Shown piece by piece: positions 1-12,440 of a stretch of DNA of 64,000 bases. The position numbers and the translations under genes are program-made. The notes beneath the pieces are model-generated. The model was not told the DNA's origin. It saw nothing but the letters and a program-made list of their open reading frames with translations, and ran no database searches. This DNA comes from Embiotoca jacksoni. Its lineage: Eukaryota > Chordata > Actinopteri > Embiotocidae. Location: contig JAKOON010000012.1 of assembly GCA_022577435.1 (NCBI GenBank), positions 15,302,585-15,366,584 on the forward strand, written 5' to 3'. Numbering within the stretch: position 1 is the stretch's first letter; each line of letters opens with the position of its first letter.

Positions 1-671
1 ACAACGTCACGTACTCAGCCTGTCGCTCTAATAGCCATTACAGCCGCTACTCTCCACTCCCCTCCTCTTAGTGTAAAGTTGTAAAAAAAGAAAGAATAAA
101 AAAAAAAAAAAAAAAAGGAAAAGCCAAAAGGAAAAGGTCGTCCTCATTTGCATGCAAGCCTTCATTAGAATATGCGAATATGCTAAGGACTGGAGCCGGC
201 GCTTTGCATGTGCAGGTGATGAATGGCCAGTGCAACGCAGAATAGGCTGAGACGGAGGCTCCGTCACCCTCATCTGCATAGCATACTTTATTTACTTATT
301 TATTCATTTACTTTTGAGTGCTCGCTCTCTGTGATACATCTCACGTCTGTAGATAGTGACTGAGGGAGGACCTTTGCAACCCCCTCCCATCCCCCCCCTC
401 CCTCCTGTCCCACAATCAGGCACACACACTTCAATAAGATGAGGCTTTATTAGGAGGAGAAACAAAACAAAAAGGAGGAATGTTTGCATGGCTCGTACTT
501 TAAAACGGTTGTGTTTGTTTACAGCTTCGTACGTTTCAGCACGGACTTAAACCAGAATTAGAAAAGGTAGAAATTGGCTGTTTATTGAGCGGTGATTCAA
601 CCTGTGGAGCATCGGCGGTGGGAGGGAGGCCAGCGTGCAGCTGGGTGAAACCTCGCAGGGTGTTTTTGTCA

Positions 672-765
672 AGGAGGGGAGGAGGGAGGGAGGGAGGGAG
701 GGAGGGAGGGAGAGAGAGAGAGGGGGATGGGGATGGGGGGAGGGAGGGGTTGGGAGGTGGAGGGC
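672..765 (+). repeat. G-rich polypurine tract, (GGGA)n then G-rich
   Basis: Almost pure purine from the GGAG/GGGA repeats at 672-712 through GA repeats and runs of 4-6 G to about 765. The many G triplets and longer runs with short loops could form a G-quadruplex on the + strand. Open frames across it are low-complexity artefacts. Confidence 0.9.
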
Positions 766-866
766 GAGTTTCCAGAGAGAAACTCTTCTCTTCACTCTTC
801 TCTGTTGCCGGGGCGGCAGATGGTGGGTGTCAAGACAACGGCAGCAATAGCCAAACAAAGACATCC

Positions 867-868
<2 letters not shown>

Positions 869-903
<35 letters not shown>

Positions 904-944
904 ATGTGTGTGTGTGTGCGTGTGCGTGTGCGTGCGTGCGTGCG
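869..944 (+). repeat. (TG)n microsatellite, compound with (CGTG)
   Basis: About 17 uninterrupted TG units, then an interrupted TG/CGTG tail. Confidence 0.97.
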
Positions 945-3689
945 CATACTTTCTGAGAGGTGTAGAAGTGCGCTAGCTTTGAGTAGGAGGTAACAGCATC
1001 CATAATAACACTTGAACGGTGTATTGTGTAAATTCCTAAACTCTACTCTCACTCAATCTCCAGATAGTCCATTGTTTTCTAGCGTTTGAGCCAGCTGACA
1101 CCTCAGAAACTTACTCCTGGGTTGGAGAAAGTACTTCCTCACTTCTGCCAACCAGAGAAGCTGACAGATGTCACGTTTGCAGCTCAACTTTCCTCACCGA
1201 GAAAAGTGTGAACTTCCACTTTGAGCAGTCTTCCCGCTCTCCATCAACAGTTAGCGCTCTTTGAGCTTAATGCGTCCTTCTTTGATGGAACAGTTGAATA
1301 TTAGATTAGTACCACAGCGGTTTATTTTGCTCTTCTGGAGTGTGACCTTAGCTGCCCTTCACAGAAGCGCGAGGATAATGAGAGTGGTAGCTGGCCGACA
1401 GACAGGCCTGACACCCCAGCTACGCCCTTCACTCAGCTGGCTGAGGAAAAACGTCAATACGGAGGCCTTATGTTTTATGGATTATATGCTTTAGCAAAAC
1501 TATAGTGAGAGAAATACAACTCCCGCTTGTCATGTTGCTTCAGTTCTTTTTAATGTGCGAGACCACTCACCGAAACAACAACGGTCGAAATTAGAGGCTG
1601 TCTTCTTTGTTTGTTTCTGCTGTCTTCACCGTTCTCTCCTCAGTCTCAGCGTCTTCTGATCGCTCAGGTCTGAACACGGTGACCTGAAGCTTCTTTCATT
1701 TACCTACATTTTTTTCCCCCCTTATTTTCAGGATAGATAAGAGTTTGGGGCAGGTGTACAGAGTTGTGCTAACACAACGTAATGTGTGTGTCATGAATGA
1801 AGTTACTATCGGCCTTCTGTTTCTGGATTTTTTTTTTTTGTATTTTACTATCATTTCTCCAAGTTCATTATAATATTTTAATTTTCTTTCTTTTCCTCTT
1901 CAACCATTCTTTCATTCTTCATCTTTTTCATACATTTAATTTGTTCTCAGGGAACAGGCAGATAGAGTGTATAGTAAACAGACTGATTAAATCATGTTTG
2001 ATTTTTTTTTTTGGGTGTTTGAGGGAGGGGGGCGGTGGGGGGGGGGGGGATATCAGGGGCTACTGTTGGTTTTCATCCCCAGGAGGCACGAGGGAGGCTT
2101 GCAGCTGTAAACGGACCCAAGTGCAGCCCTGTTATCCGCAGTTTAATCTGCCCACTGGGGGCCGGAGAGAGGTCGGGGGTGGGTGGGGTTTGATGGTGGG
2201 TATCACGGCTTCTGGTTCGTGAAGGACCTCAGACGGTGCAGAGGTGAGAGGGGTGGCTTCTTAGTGTCTGTGTCTATATCTTGAAATAACACTTCACACC
2301 TTAAGAAGCCTTTCAAATGAAGTATATCAATAAGTCATTCAGCTCCATCCCACGATACTCAAGTGCTGATTCAAACGTGTTTTCACCCTGCCAAGAATAC
2401 AACTGTATTTTATAGATATAACTGTAAACCGACTTTTATGATACTTAATATCACCTCAAAATGCTAACTCTCTGGGCGTTTTTATGTAACATATTAGCTG
2501 CACTATAAACCTAAGGTTTTAACGTGGTATCAGTCAAACCCTACTGGTCATTTTCTGCTGTCTTAGCAGTTATTATATGCTTTATTGAAATAGATTCAGG
2601 GTTGTAAAGTCATTTTGCTCTAGTGCTAGATTTAGTGTCAAAACAAGCTTAATAATATTGAAAGTACAAAGTACACAAATAGGTTCTTTTTTTTTAAATC
2701 TTTTACTCCCCACCCTTCACCTCTTCTCCCAGCGTACACCACACACACCTGAAGAGACCGTATAAACATAAGGAAACCTGCATTACAAATTACTGCACAT
2801 CATAGAAATTGTGCAGCAAGCTTTTTAAAATACCAGCGCTGCCAGTGAGGCGCTTTGTAATTTATCCCTTCACGGCTGTTAGCTGCGCAGCGCAACAGTG
2901 ATTTATTTGGTTTAAGAGAAGTTTTGTTTAGAGAGATAATGAGCAGGACTTCTCTTTAATGATTTAACACGGCGCGGTGGAAATGAGAGAGGGGGGGAGG
3001 AAAAAAAAAAGCACATATATTTTTCATATCTTTAACTGCACTGCAGAGAGGGAGGGAGGGAAGAAAGGAGGGAGAGATGCATTTGCAAGAGGAGCTAACA
3101 GCCGTTAACAACCGGCATTTTTGATTCATTTTGTTTTGTTGTGTAAAATGAGACTTTTTCACCTCCTTGTAACACGGCATCATTTTAGTTGGTTACGTAT
3201 TTCATTTTAAATGTTTCTCGGGACATCTTCTGTCTTCATAGCGGATATTTTTTATTTTTTTTTAATCCATAAAAGTGAATCGTATTAGTGCTGATGCCAC
3301 ACAATATGCCACCTTTTCAAAATGTAGTTTGAAAAGTGCCACTTGTCTCCACTTTTTTTCCCCCACACCTCTCTTTTCATCTTGACACTGAATACAGTAT
3401 TATTCTTTCTTGTTCAGCATTTTCAAGTTTCTTCCCTCACTTAGGATTTAAATCCCAAATTAAAGCAGTTAATTAGAAAATATAATGAAGCTGAGTAGCA
3501 TAATATGCAAACAGTGCGATGACGCTCAGAGCTGGGGGCTTCGTAACGCTGAAACTGCCATCGGCGCATAACGATGATGATATCAATAATAGATTACTTC
3601 ATCAATCGCTGTTCTCTTGAAGATGGAAATGCGCTGTTGGGAAGGGACTGAATTTTTATTTTTCATTATTCTAATTCTTTTTTTCTTCC

Positions 3690-3740
3690 CCTTTCTCTCT
3701 CTCGCTCTCTCTCTCTGTCTCTCTCTCTCTGTGTCTCTTT
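3690..3740 (+). repeat. (CT)n pyrimidine tract
   Basis: Runs of TCTC with single G interruptions. The complementary reading gives Arg/Glu-rich nonsense frames. Confidence 0.9.
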
Positions 3741-5473
3741 TCCTGTAGCTTGAAAATGTCTGTTTCATCTCACATTAGGGTGTGCTCTGCATAAGTGCAG
3801 GTGGAACTTGCTCTCCCTCTAAATGATCCTTTAATGGAACAGTGTGCACTGGAGCTGGGAACTCTATGGGGCGCTGCCACCGTCGATGAGAACTTCGCCT
3901 CAATCAATCCGTCAAGCCCCATCACCTGCCTCAGCAGATGATCCAAAAAACCCCTTTGGAGAGGCAAAGTGGGCTTTTTATGTACCTCCTCTAAGACTAG
4001 AGGACACGCACAAACCTTCTCGTACACACACAAGCAGCTGAAAGGTGTCTGTTCCATTGAGAGCCTTGACGTTGATCAGTCATCAGAGAAACACTGTGCC
4101 TCTCTTTTATTTTTATCAGGATCATCTTAGAATAGATCAAGTGTTTGCTTTGCTCTGGCACCGGCTTTTTATTTATTTATTTTGCTCCCCAATATCTGCT
4201 ACATTATGGGATGTTTCCATAAGCGGATCTCTTATAAGCCCGAGAAAATATTGATGCCAAGTCGCCCCTCGCTTCCGTCAAACAAAGCGACGGCACCGCA
4301 AACTGCATTTGCCTCTGCTTCTCACCCTAGTTCACATTCACTCCGGCTTATCCAGATGCTCCATCATGATTTTTCATATTCCTTTATTTCCCTTCTTTCT
4401 CTCTCCTGTGGCTTTTTCTTTTTTCATCCTGCCATCACCATCTATCTTCTCATCCGCAGATTTTGACATCACATTTAGTTCTCCCCTGTCTACTGCTACA
4501 GGCCCGCTTGTAAAACATCCATTCAACTCAGCCTGTAAACTCAGCAGAATTCTTCCCTTCCTCGGTCCTTCCGCTTGATGTCTGCCTGCCTGTCTGTCTC
4601 TCTCGTCAGGAAAGCAGTCGCTCTGTCTTGTCAATATATGTCTTATCTTCCGACTTCTTGTTCCTGTCTGTTTATCTGTCTGTCTGACGTGTCGGCAGCT
4701 GTCTCAGCGCTCCGGGGTTGCTGTCAGCCAAGTGTTGGTTTCTGTTCTTCTGTCAGTTCACCTGCCTGTCAAAGCTTCTCAGATTAGACATGTCAACTTA
4801 CCTCCAGGTTTTTCCGCTTCTCCGGCATGGGTTTATAAAAAAATAAACAAGGAAGAAACGCATTATGTTTGCTCTGAAGAGGGAATTAGTTGTGACATTG
4901 TGAAATGCTCTTTTTTTTTTTTTTTTTTTCATACTATGGATCTCCCTCTTCAGTGGTAAATATAGTATGTGGATGCAGTATCCTTCGCCAGTAAAGGTGT
5001 GTCAATAGAGCGTTGTCAATTGAATTGTGATGCCTGGATGCTTTTATACACTTGGACTGTTTCTATATCAAACTATTCTAAATGTGGAAATACTACACTG
5101 TGGAAGGAGATGAAGAGAATATAGAGAGTCGGGAAAGATGATCAGAAATGGAGGAGAGGAAATGAAGGGAGCTGTGGCCTACATGGCGTTACAGTATCGC
5201 AGAGAGATTGATGAGGAGGAGGCTCTATGGCGAGGAGTGGTAGAAGCAGAAGATGGAAGTGAAAGGGGGATGAAGGAAGCTGAGATGGAGGGAGGAGTGT
5301 GCGGCGGGAAGCTACCTGCTGCTGATGGCAGTCAGAGTCAGTGAAGGATGGAGGGCGATCCAGCTGTGACATTAAAGCAGCAGGTGGAGGCCATCATTAG
5401 GACTGGCACAGGAGGCTGGATGAGCCCGCACACACTCATTTCTTTTGGGCCCAGCGGACCACTGCAGAGAGAG

Positions 5474-5476
<3 letters not shown>

Positions 5477-5533
<57 letters not shown>
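5477..5533 (+). repeat. (GT)n microsatellite
   Basis: About 28 uninterrupted GT units, preceded by a short (GA)n. Confidence 0.97.
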
Positions 5534-5536
<3 letters not shown>

Positions 5537-7641
5537 TCCTCAAAAAGAGCTGAAGCATAGTCCCATAACTTCAGAGCACATCCCCACCTCCCCTTTCATC
5601 TTCCTTCCTGGAACTCGTCTTCCTCGCTGAGTTTTTTTGGCAGCTTCGCCCGGTAATGGTTGAGCGACTCCAACATCTGGTTGCTTTCTTAATGGTTTTT
5701 CAGTCACCTTTTAAACAAGTACAATACAGGGGTGTGTTTGGCTTCAGCTTAATTTTTCACTTCATAGCTTTTCCTCTGTTGTGGTGGTTCACATCAGGCA
5801 ACAAAACGGGATGTTCAATAAATTAACCGGGCCCTGAATGTTCCTCTTTACCACTAAAGTTTCACATAGTTTTGTCCTCTTCGTGTTCATTGGAGTGCTG
5901 GAATGAGACAATCCATTTTATTTGAGTAATGCAATCCATTTCCCCAAAGTGGAGAATTTTATTTTGTCTGACCCAATTTGGAACAGAACAAAAAGGTCCC
6001 ATTTTTTTACACTATTCTGGTATTTTATTTGCAGCCTTGATTTCCATAAGAATATCTTTTTGGTGGTTTTAAGTAACTAAACCATCTTAATCTCATTTTA
6101 CATTTCTTCTCTTAAACTTCACTCTTGAATACCAAGAACAGACTCTTTTGAGTGGCGCACGGCCAGGCCCACCAAAACTTTTCTTTGCTATTGTAGCTTG
6201 CTAGTTCTGCAACGGAATGACCTCTTGGTGGTTTCTTCCATATTAAATGTCGGACAGTGTAGCTTGCTGAGGGAAAACGTATGACATGAGTGTGAGTTTG
6301 TGACATCACAAAATCAAGAAAGCCCAAACGCTTTTGTCCAATCAGCACAGTTGCTGGGTACGTGCTGTGTGCAACTCTCCATGGACTGAGCTTTTTGACA
6401 CTTTCTCGGTATTTATCTCGAATTTAGACCTGCTTCATAATCAAAAACTGAAAATTAAGTCTGAAGTTTTACAATATGCGACCTTGAAAATCACATTCAT
6501 ACAGATGTGTCATTTTGCCCAACCTAACCATTTGTTAATAAAAGACATTGACATTAGCATCGATGTAATGTTGAATTTGAAGTTGTTTCCGACTGAACAA
6601 CTATCGATCACTGCCGGTGTGAACACTGTTCACATTGCTCGGTGACAAAAGTTCACGTTTCCTGGTCGTGCTGTTCTTTTTTGTGAAGCCATCTGGTCTA
6701 TCTACTGTAAGGCAACAGTAGGAGTGCAGAGACAGCAGCATTAAGCTACAATGTTTTGGTCCTCCTCCACCCTTCACCATCAAACCCCAAGAAACCAGCT
6801 AAAAGTAACTGAAGAGAAAGTTGGGAAAGTATGTTATGTCCGACCTGCCTCCATCCCAGCATGCCTTGTGCGCAGCTGTTGGGAATGGGTGTACGTGATT
6901 TGGGAGCGGTGGTGGGGGGAGTACGGTGTGTCTAAGCCGAGTCTCGCTTTAGGCCTTTTCTTAGATCTCCCATCCCTTCTAGACCTGTAGATGGGCCTAT
7001 CCAGGAACACCATTAGGCAAATGAAGTTGTTTGTATCAAATATTGACATGTTATCTCTTCATCGTCAGGCGGCGGGAGGGAAGAAAAGGAGAAAGATTGT
7101 AACTGTGGGTAATTGAGCCGTGTCTCCCCTGCTTATCGGTAAAGCTCCGGCACGTCACGGACCTAACGAGCTGTGGCGCGCCGATTAGTCTGAAGGGAAA
7201 GTCGAACGTGAAACACCAGAGCCTCCGTCTTTCTTTTCTTTTCTTTTTTTTTTTCATATCTGCAATGGATATTATGAGCCTCCCTGGAGGGCAGAGGCGC
7301 AGCCTTATTAGTTCAATTCATGGGGGGGAAGAGAATTGATATGGATGAATGGCATGTTAAAGTATCCCTTTGTTACAATAACCATCAAGGCTGATGGTTC
7401 GGGCTGATGATGCAGCCCAAGGCAGCAGCACGACAAGCTGAGGCCTTGACCTGGATGGCAGAGGATGCACACACACCAAGGGCAGGGGGCTGATTACACA
7501 CTGCCTTAAACAAATGGTTTTGCCCCTTTAACATTTAGATATGGGATTGTTCTGTTTGTTGGTGTGTGTGTATGCATGAAAGATCGGGTACTTGTGGATG
7601 TCTTTTTGTGAGTAAGGATTGCCATTTGTCTGTATTTGTTT

Positions 7642-7643
<2 letters not shown>

Positions 7644-7697
<54 letters not shown>
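7644..7697 (+). repeat. (GT)n microsatellite
   Basis: About 27 uninterrupted GT units. Confidence 0.97.
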
Positions 7698-7700
<3 letters not shown>

Positions 7701-7902
7701 AATGCTTCCTGCATTTTTATCTCAGTATTATCTGTAATGGCAGTGTGTGTGTATTAGATAATCACACGGTGACTAGCTAATTATGAATGTGTTGGCATCA
7801 CCATTTGTGTGCACAGTTTGTCTTTTTATTTCCATTTGTGCATGGCTATTTTGGGTTGTGCATGTTACTATTGCGCATTTCTGTGAATATTGTCACCCAT
7901 TC

Positions 7903-7911
7903 GTGTGTGTG

Positions 7912-7953
<42 letters not shown>
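7903..7953 (+). repeat. (GT)n microsatellite
   Basis: GT units with one CGT interruption near 7918. Confidence 0.97.
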
Positions 7954-7956
<3 letters not shown>

Positions 7957-8084
7957 CCTGTGCCAGGTGCCTCCACAGGGCATTAACCATCTTGCACTCG
8001 TGCCACTCTGAGAATAATCCAGTAAAAAAAGGGCGAGATGAGAATCTTACAACATGCCAGTTTGATTTGTACCCCTCGCTATCA

Positions 8085-8225
8085 AAGAATGCTAATTAAA
8101 ATCATATTTTGCATACGTCTTGTCTTTCATGTGCATATGCAAATTGCCCCTGTTGCCTTTCAGCACTCTGTAATTAGGTTTATGAAGGACAGCTGTAATA
8201 CATAATTAACAGAAATGTTTGCAAG
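8085..8225. promoter_or_regulatory. Candidate conserved non-coding element with octamer
   Basis: AT-rich, non-repetitive block between microsatellites. It contains a perfect POU octamer ATGCAAAT at 8137-8144, next to a CATATG, and several TAATTA/TAATTAA homeodomain-type cores. Such clustering is typical of developmental enhancers, but I cannot test conservation here. The call is inference. Confidence 0.3.
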
Positions 8226-8345
8226 CTCTTTTTTTCTCCACGTCTAAACACGACGACTTAAACAAGCACGTGTGAAATCTTCCAAGGCCGTGCTTTTCTC
8301 TCAAATGTATTGATTAATGCCTTCCCCCCCCCCCCGCCGCCGCCC

Positions 8346-8347
<2 letters not shown>

Positions 8348-8431
<84 letters not shown>
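8348..8431 (+). repeat. (CA)n microsatellite
   Basis: About 41 uninterrupted AC units, directly after a C10 run and CCG units at about 8324-8346. Confidence 0.97.
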
Positions 8432-8436
<5 letters not shown>

Positions 8437-8785
8437 CAGAAATATCTAAATACCTTCATTATGCTGTTTGTTTATTTATAGATGATGGCGTCAGTCAGAG
8501 CCGCTTCCAATGGGACAGAGACGCTCAGCAGTTTGATCTCGCCATTCTCCCTGATTGGAGTCTACGAGATTTAGTCATCCACTCGCTCCCGGTTTAACTC
8601 CGAGGCAACATTGTGGACGGGTGGATGGATTGAGTTAGAGAGGATTGAGAAAATCTAGAGTGACGATAACGAGGCAAAACAGTGGAACATGTTTGAATAT
8701 TTATATGGTGGTGTTAGTTAGAGTGGGCCTCGGGGGCCTCGATGACGGACGGGGACTCTGGGGCCATGATGGGATGGAGGACACA

Positions 8786-8789
<4 letters not shown>

Positions 8790-8859
<70 letters not shown>
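8790..8859 (+). repeat. (GT)n microsatellite
   Basis: About 35 uninterrupted GT units. Confidence 0.97.
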
Positions 8860-8860
<1 letters not shown>

Positions 8861-10177
8861 CAGACGTCGGCGGGGGTGTTGGGTTGTAGAGCAGGGTTAG
8901 AGCTGACATAGCGACATAAATGGTGAAATAATTATGCTCATGCTTCATGATAGACTGACTACTGAAGTTAGAAGGGAAGCTTCAGAAAGGCGCAGATGGG
9001 CTCACTGTAGAGAAAATAGAATAATGATCTACTTGGAAGAAGAAGTGAAAACCTCCAGAAGAGACGAAAAGGGAGGAGCAACACAGAGGAAGAGTGTGTG
9101 CAGTGACAGCGCCGACCACATGACTGCCGGCTCCACTCCCAGTGCCTCTTTCATGTAGCTCCATCCTCGGCTCTCAGATGTGGTCATTGTCTCTCAGATG
9201 CACAATAATGGGAAGTGATGGGTGCTAAATGAAAAGGCCAGGGGATGAAAACACTGGTGAAGCAGCCTGGATGTCAGAGTAGTTAGTCCTGTCATCCGTT
9301 CATTATGTTTTCAGATGCTGTTTGGGAGACGCGGTAAACTCAGGGCCCTCGACAAAGTCAGGACATTGTGGTCGTTGTCAAGCCGTGGGACCCTGCTATT
9401 TGTGACTGCGTGTGTGTGCTGCTGCATGTTCTGTTGATACATTTGCTTTTGAATCCTTGCACATGGGTACATACTTGTGTGACACATCCTATGCACAGCA
9501 TGTGGAAAACTTCACCTAGACTCGCACTACTGTCTGACCAAAAAGGTGCCAGTTAAACAAACTTTATATTCTTCTTGTGGTCCAAAATTTCACATTCATG
9601 TCTGTTTTGGCCAGTCTGTCATGGATTAACAGAACAATAGTTCCTTAACCCAAAGCCTGTTTATGACAGCTTATATTTGCTCTTCTGAAAACTCAGATGT
9701 TTTTTTCCCTGGGAAACGTCTACAGGAATGCAAGTGAAGGATGGGCCTGATGTTCTCATGCAATTCATTCGATAGTGTCTCGAACAGAGGACAACAGACA
9801 GGCCCTCATATTAAAGCAAATCAGTCAAGAAAAAAATGGATGAATGACCAAAACAAATACAATACATTTTCTGGAAACAATGATGAGAAACAGAAAGTGT
9901 GTCTATGCTTGAGTCGTACTGTAAGAACGCTTATTTCATTCAGCTCAATACACAGGACTACAGAGGGCTGTTTACCGCTGTCGATCGTTCTGTTGTAGTG
10001 CTCTGAGAAAGTTTCCTTGAAAAAAGAGCAGAAGGACGATATCATTTATGTGAGCACTTATTGGTTAAAGCTTGTTTTCTATCTTAGGACATCAGTTTGT
10101 AGCACAGAGTTTGATCAGCTTACCAAAGTTTGACTAAACACCTTTAGTAAAACCCATGTGCTCTGTGTGTTTTGTAG

Positions 10178-10252
10178 ATGGGCCTTTGTGATGAAGAAAC
10201 ACCTCAGTACACACCTGCTGGGTAAACATGGAGTTGGACAGCGTAAAGAAAG
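10178..10252 (+). CDS. znf407: ZNF407 internal exon: His half of a split zinc finger and linker
   Basis: A 75-bp internal exon between a T-rich acceptor ending in TTTGTAG (10171-10177) and a consensus donor GTAAGT (10253). One base completes a codon begun upstream. Then come 24 full codons starting WAFVMKKHLSTHLLGKHGVG and two bases (AG) of an Arg codon finished by the exon at 34185, so both borders are phase 2. The peptide has an H-x3-H pair (KHLSTH), but the matching Cys pair must come from the upstream exon, so this C2H2 finger is split by an intron. The run HLLGKHGVG followed by KER-KF is what I recall for vertebrate ZNF407, a nuclear C2H2 DNA-binding protein. It is too short to identify alone; the join in phase with the next exon supports it. 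Confidence 0.82.
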
Positions 10253-10797
10253 GTAAGTAAAAAATATCCAACAGTAAAACCTGGACAGAAATATCTGCTG
10301 CACAATTGTATCGCCTGTCACAGAATTATCATTTTTGCCGTACTTATTGGCCAATATGAAAACTTTTTTGCTTGGGGAAACTGGTTTAATATGATTATAC
10401 CCAGTGAAGTTCACTGATGTCAGTGTGGACAATAAATTGAAAAATATTCTGCCTCCTTAACATAGTTCATAATACAAGTGTCAAAAGTGTTTGATAACTG
10501 CGTTTGAGGGATAATTGCAGAAAATGTGTATTTACCAAATTTATAGTACATATACACATGTAGAATATCGGCCAGTGTATTGATATAATATTTTTTTTTA
10601 CTCCCTAATATTGGTGTCATCATTGGCCCAACATTTTAAAATATAAGATTTTGTAGGGTTAAAATTTCCGGGGCATACAAACCGTCTCAGCATGGTTCTG
10701 ACTTTTATTATGAAGTTTGTCAGTTAAAACAAGATTATTTCTAGAACCTGACAGTCAAGTGTCTCAGCTTGTTTTTACGAGATGAAGGTAGGAGATA

Positions 10798-10799
10798 TA
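10798..10799. repeat. Left TA target-site duplication of Tc1 element
   Basis: TA dinucleotide directly outside the left inverted repeat. It matches the TA at 12441-12442, as expected for Tc1/mariner insertion. Confidence 0.85.
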
Positions 10800-11008
10800 C
10801 AGTTCATCCAGAAAGTATTCACAGCGCTTCACTTTTTCCACATTTTGTTATGTAACAGGCTTATTCCAAAATGGATTAAATTCATTGTTTTCCTCAAAAT
10901 TCTACACATAATACCCCATAATGATAACATGAAAAATGTTTTTTTGAAATTTTTGCAAATCTGTTAAAAATAAAAAAATGAAAAAAATCAAGTATTCACA
11001 GCCTTTGC
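10800..11008 (+). repeat. Left IR/DR of Tc1 element
   Basis: Outer motif near 10800-10835 and inner motif at 10990-11008 share AAGTATTCACAGC. These are the presumed transposase binding sites, known from this family. Confidence 0.85.
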
Positions 11009-11189
11009 CATGACACTCAAAATTGAGCTCAGGTGCATCCTGTTTCCACTGATCATCCTTGAGATGTTTCTACAACTTGATTGGAGTCCACTGTGGTAAA
11101 TTCAGTTGATTGGACATGATTTGGAAAGACACACACCGTCTACATAAGGTCCCACAGTTGATGGTGCATGTCAGAGCACAAACCAAGCC

Positions 11190-12220
11190 ATGAAGTCCAA
11201 AGAATTGTCTGTAGACCTCCGAGACAGGATTGTATCGAGGCACAGATCTGGGGAAGGGTACAGAAAACTTTCTGTAGCATTGAAGGTCCCAATGAGCACA
11301 GTGGCTTCCATCATCCGTGAATGGAAAAAAGTTTTTTCAGAAGTTTGGAACCACCAGGACTCTTCCTAGAGTCGGCCGCCCGGCCAAACTGAGCGATCGG
11401 GGGAGAAGGGCCTTAGTCAGGGAGGTGACCAAGAACCTGATGGTCACTTTGACAGAGCTCCAACGTTGCTCTGTGAAGAGAGGAGAACCTTCCAGAAGGA
11501 CAACCATCTCTGCAGCACTCCACCAAGCAGGCCTGTATGGTAGAGTGGCCAGACGGAAGACACTCCTCAGTAAAAGGCACATGACAGCCCACCTGGAGTT
11601 TACCAAAAGGCACCTGAAGGACTGTCAGACCATGAGAAACTAAATTCTCTGGTCTGATGAAACAAAGATTGAACTCTTTGGCCTGAATGCCAAGCGTCAT
11701 GTCTGGAGGAAACCAGGCACCGCTCATCACCTGGCCAATACCATCTCTACGATGAAGCATGGTGGTGGCAGCATCATGCTGTGGGGATGTTTTTCAGCAG
11801 CAGGAACTGGGAGACTAGTCAGGATGGAGGGAAAGATGAATGCAGCAATGTACAGAGACATCCTTGATGAAAACCTTCTCCAGAGCACTCTGGACCTCAG
11901 ACTGGGGAGAAGGTTCATCTTCCAACAGGACAACGACCCGAAGCACACAGCCAAGATAACAAAGGAATGGCTTCGGGACAACTCTGTGAATGTCCTTGAG
12001 AGGCCCAGCCAGAGCCCAGACTTGAACCCCATTGAACATCTCTGGAGAGATCTGAAAATGTCTGTGTACCGACGCTCCCCATCCAACCTGATGGAGCTTG
12101 AGAGGTCCTGCAAAGAAGAATGGGAGAAACTGCCCAAAAATAGGTGCTAAGCTTGTAGCATTATACTCAAAAAGACTTGAGGCTGTAATTGCTGCCAAAG
12201 GTGCTTCAACAAAGTATTGA
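11190..12220 (+). pseudogene. Tc1-like transposase, broken
   Basis: The start is taken at ATG 11190 (MKSKELSVD...), the usual start context for Tc1 transposases. An N-terminal helix-turn-helix region is followed by a GRP-type AT-hook-like motif (VGRPAKLS, about 11370-11393), then the catalytic domain. The DD34E triad is visible: Asp in WSDET (11656-11658), Asp in QQDND (11929-11931), and Glu in NPIEHLW (12034-12036) with 34 residues between the last two. Three breaks are seen. The frame shifts near 11325-11340, where about 13 extra bases made of A and T runs appear to be inserted. There is an in-frame TAA at 11641-11643. A small deletion near 12144-12148 creates TAA at 12148-12150 and puts the last about 24 codons, to TGA 12218-12220, in another frame. 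No active transposase can be made. The long surviving frames suggest a fairly recent copy. Confidence 0.93.
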
Positions 12221-12440
12221 GCAAAGGCTGTGAATACTTATGTACGTGTTATATTTTCGTTCTTTATTTGTAATAGATTTGCAAAAATGTTAAACAAACT
12301 TTTTTCACTTCATCATTATGGGGTATTGTGTGTAGAATGTTGAGGGACAAAAAAAATAATTGAATCCATTTTGGAATAAAGCTGTAACATAACAAAATGT
12401 GGAAAAAGTGAAGCGCTGTGAATACTTTCTGGATGCACTG
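12221..12440 (-). repeat. Right IR/DR of Tc1 element
   Basis: Inverted copy of the left end. Inner motif at 12221-12239, outer end at about 12405-12440, followed by TA at 12441-12442. Confidence 0.88.

Larger units (their letters stand above)
1..10177 (+). other. Intron upstream of first visible ZNF407 exon (5' part outside window)
   Basis: No coding exon could be supported here on either strand. Open frames in this stretch are low-complexity or show no spaced Cys/His pairs. The stretch holds microsatellites (869-944, 5477-5533, 7644-7697, 7903-7953, 8348-8431, 8790-8859), a G-rich purine tract (672-765), a G run near 2035-2049, a pyrimidine tract (3690-3740), and T runs near 4912-4929. The exon at 10178 needs an upstream exon ending in phase 2 that carries the Cys pair of the split finger. 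I did not find it, so it is probably left of base 1. A small exon could have been missed by eye. Confidence 0.6.
10800..12440 (+). mobile_element. Tc1-like (Tc1/mariner, DD34E) DNA transposon, 1,641 bp, inactive
   Basis: The element starts CAGTTCATCCAGAAAG and ends in the inverse, CTTTCTGGATGCACTG, flanked by TA on both sides. The inverted repeats match closely for about 80 bp (CAGTTCATCC versus CAGTGCATCC, few mismatches). Weaker complementarity continues to about 10990 on the left and 12240 on the right. Inner copies of the motif AAGTATTCACAGCCTTTGC sit at 10990-11008 and, inverted, at 12221-12239. This gives the IR/DR arrangement (two direct repeats in each inverted repeat) known from fish Tc1 elements. 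The interior is a transposase gene on the + strand, broken at three places. The element lies 547 bp downstream of the ZNF407 exon at 10178-10252, in the same orientation as the gene. Confidence 0.95.

Noticed and set aside
585..1052. Several overlapping open frames on both strands, 86-123 codons
   Set aside because: They run through GGGA/GA and TG repeats and read as low-complexity Gly/Arg/Glu or Cys-Val/Thr-His repeats.
1797..2222. 141-codon + frame
   Set aside because: Phe/Leu-rich from T-rich DNA, then a Gly run from a G homopolymer; no domain.
10260..10640. Possible interspersed repeat with GGCCAATATG and ATATCGGCC words
   Set aside because: Resembles a fish repeat from memory but is too diverged to name or bound.
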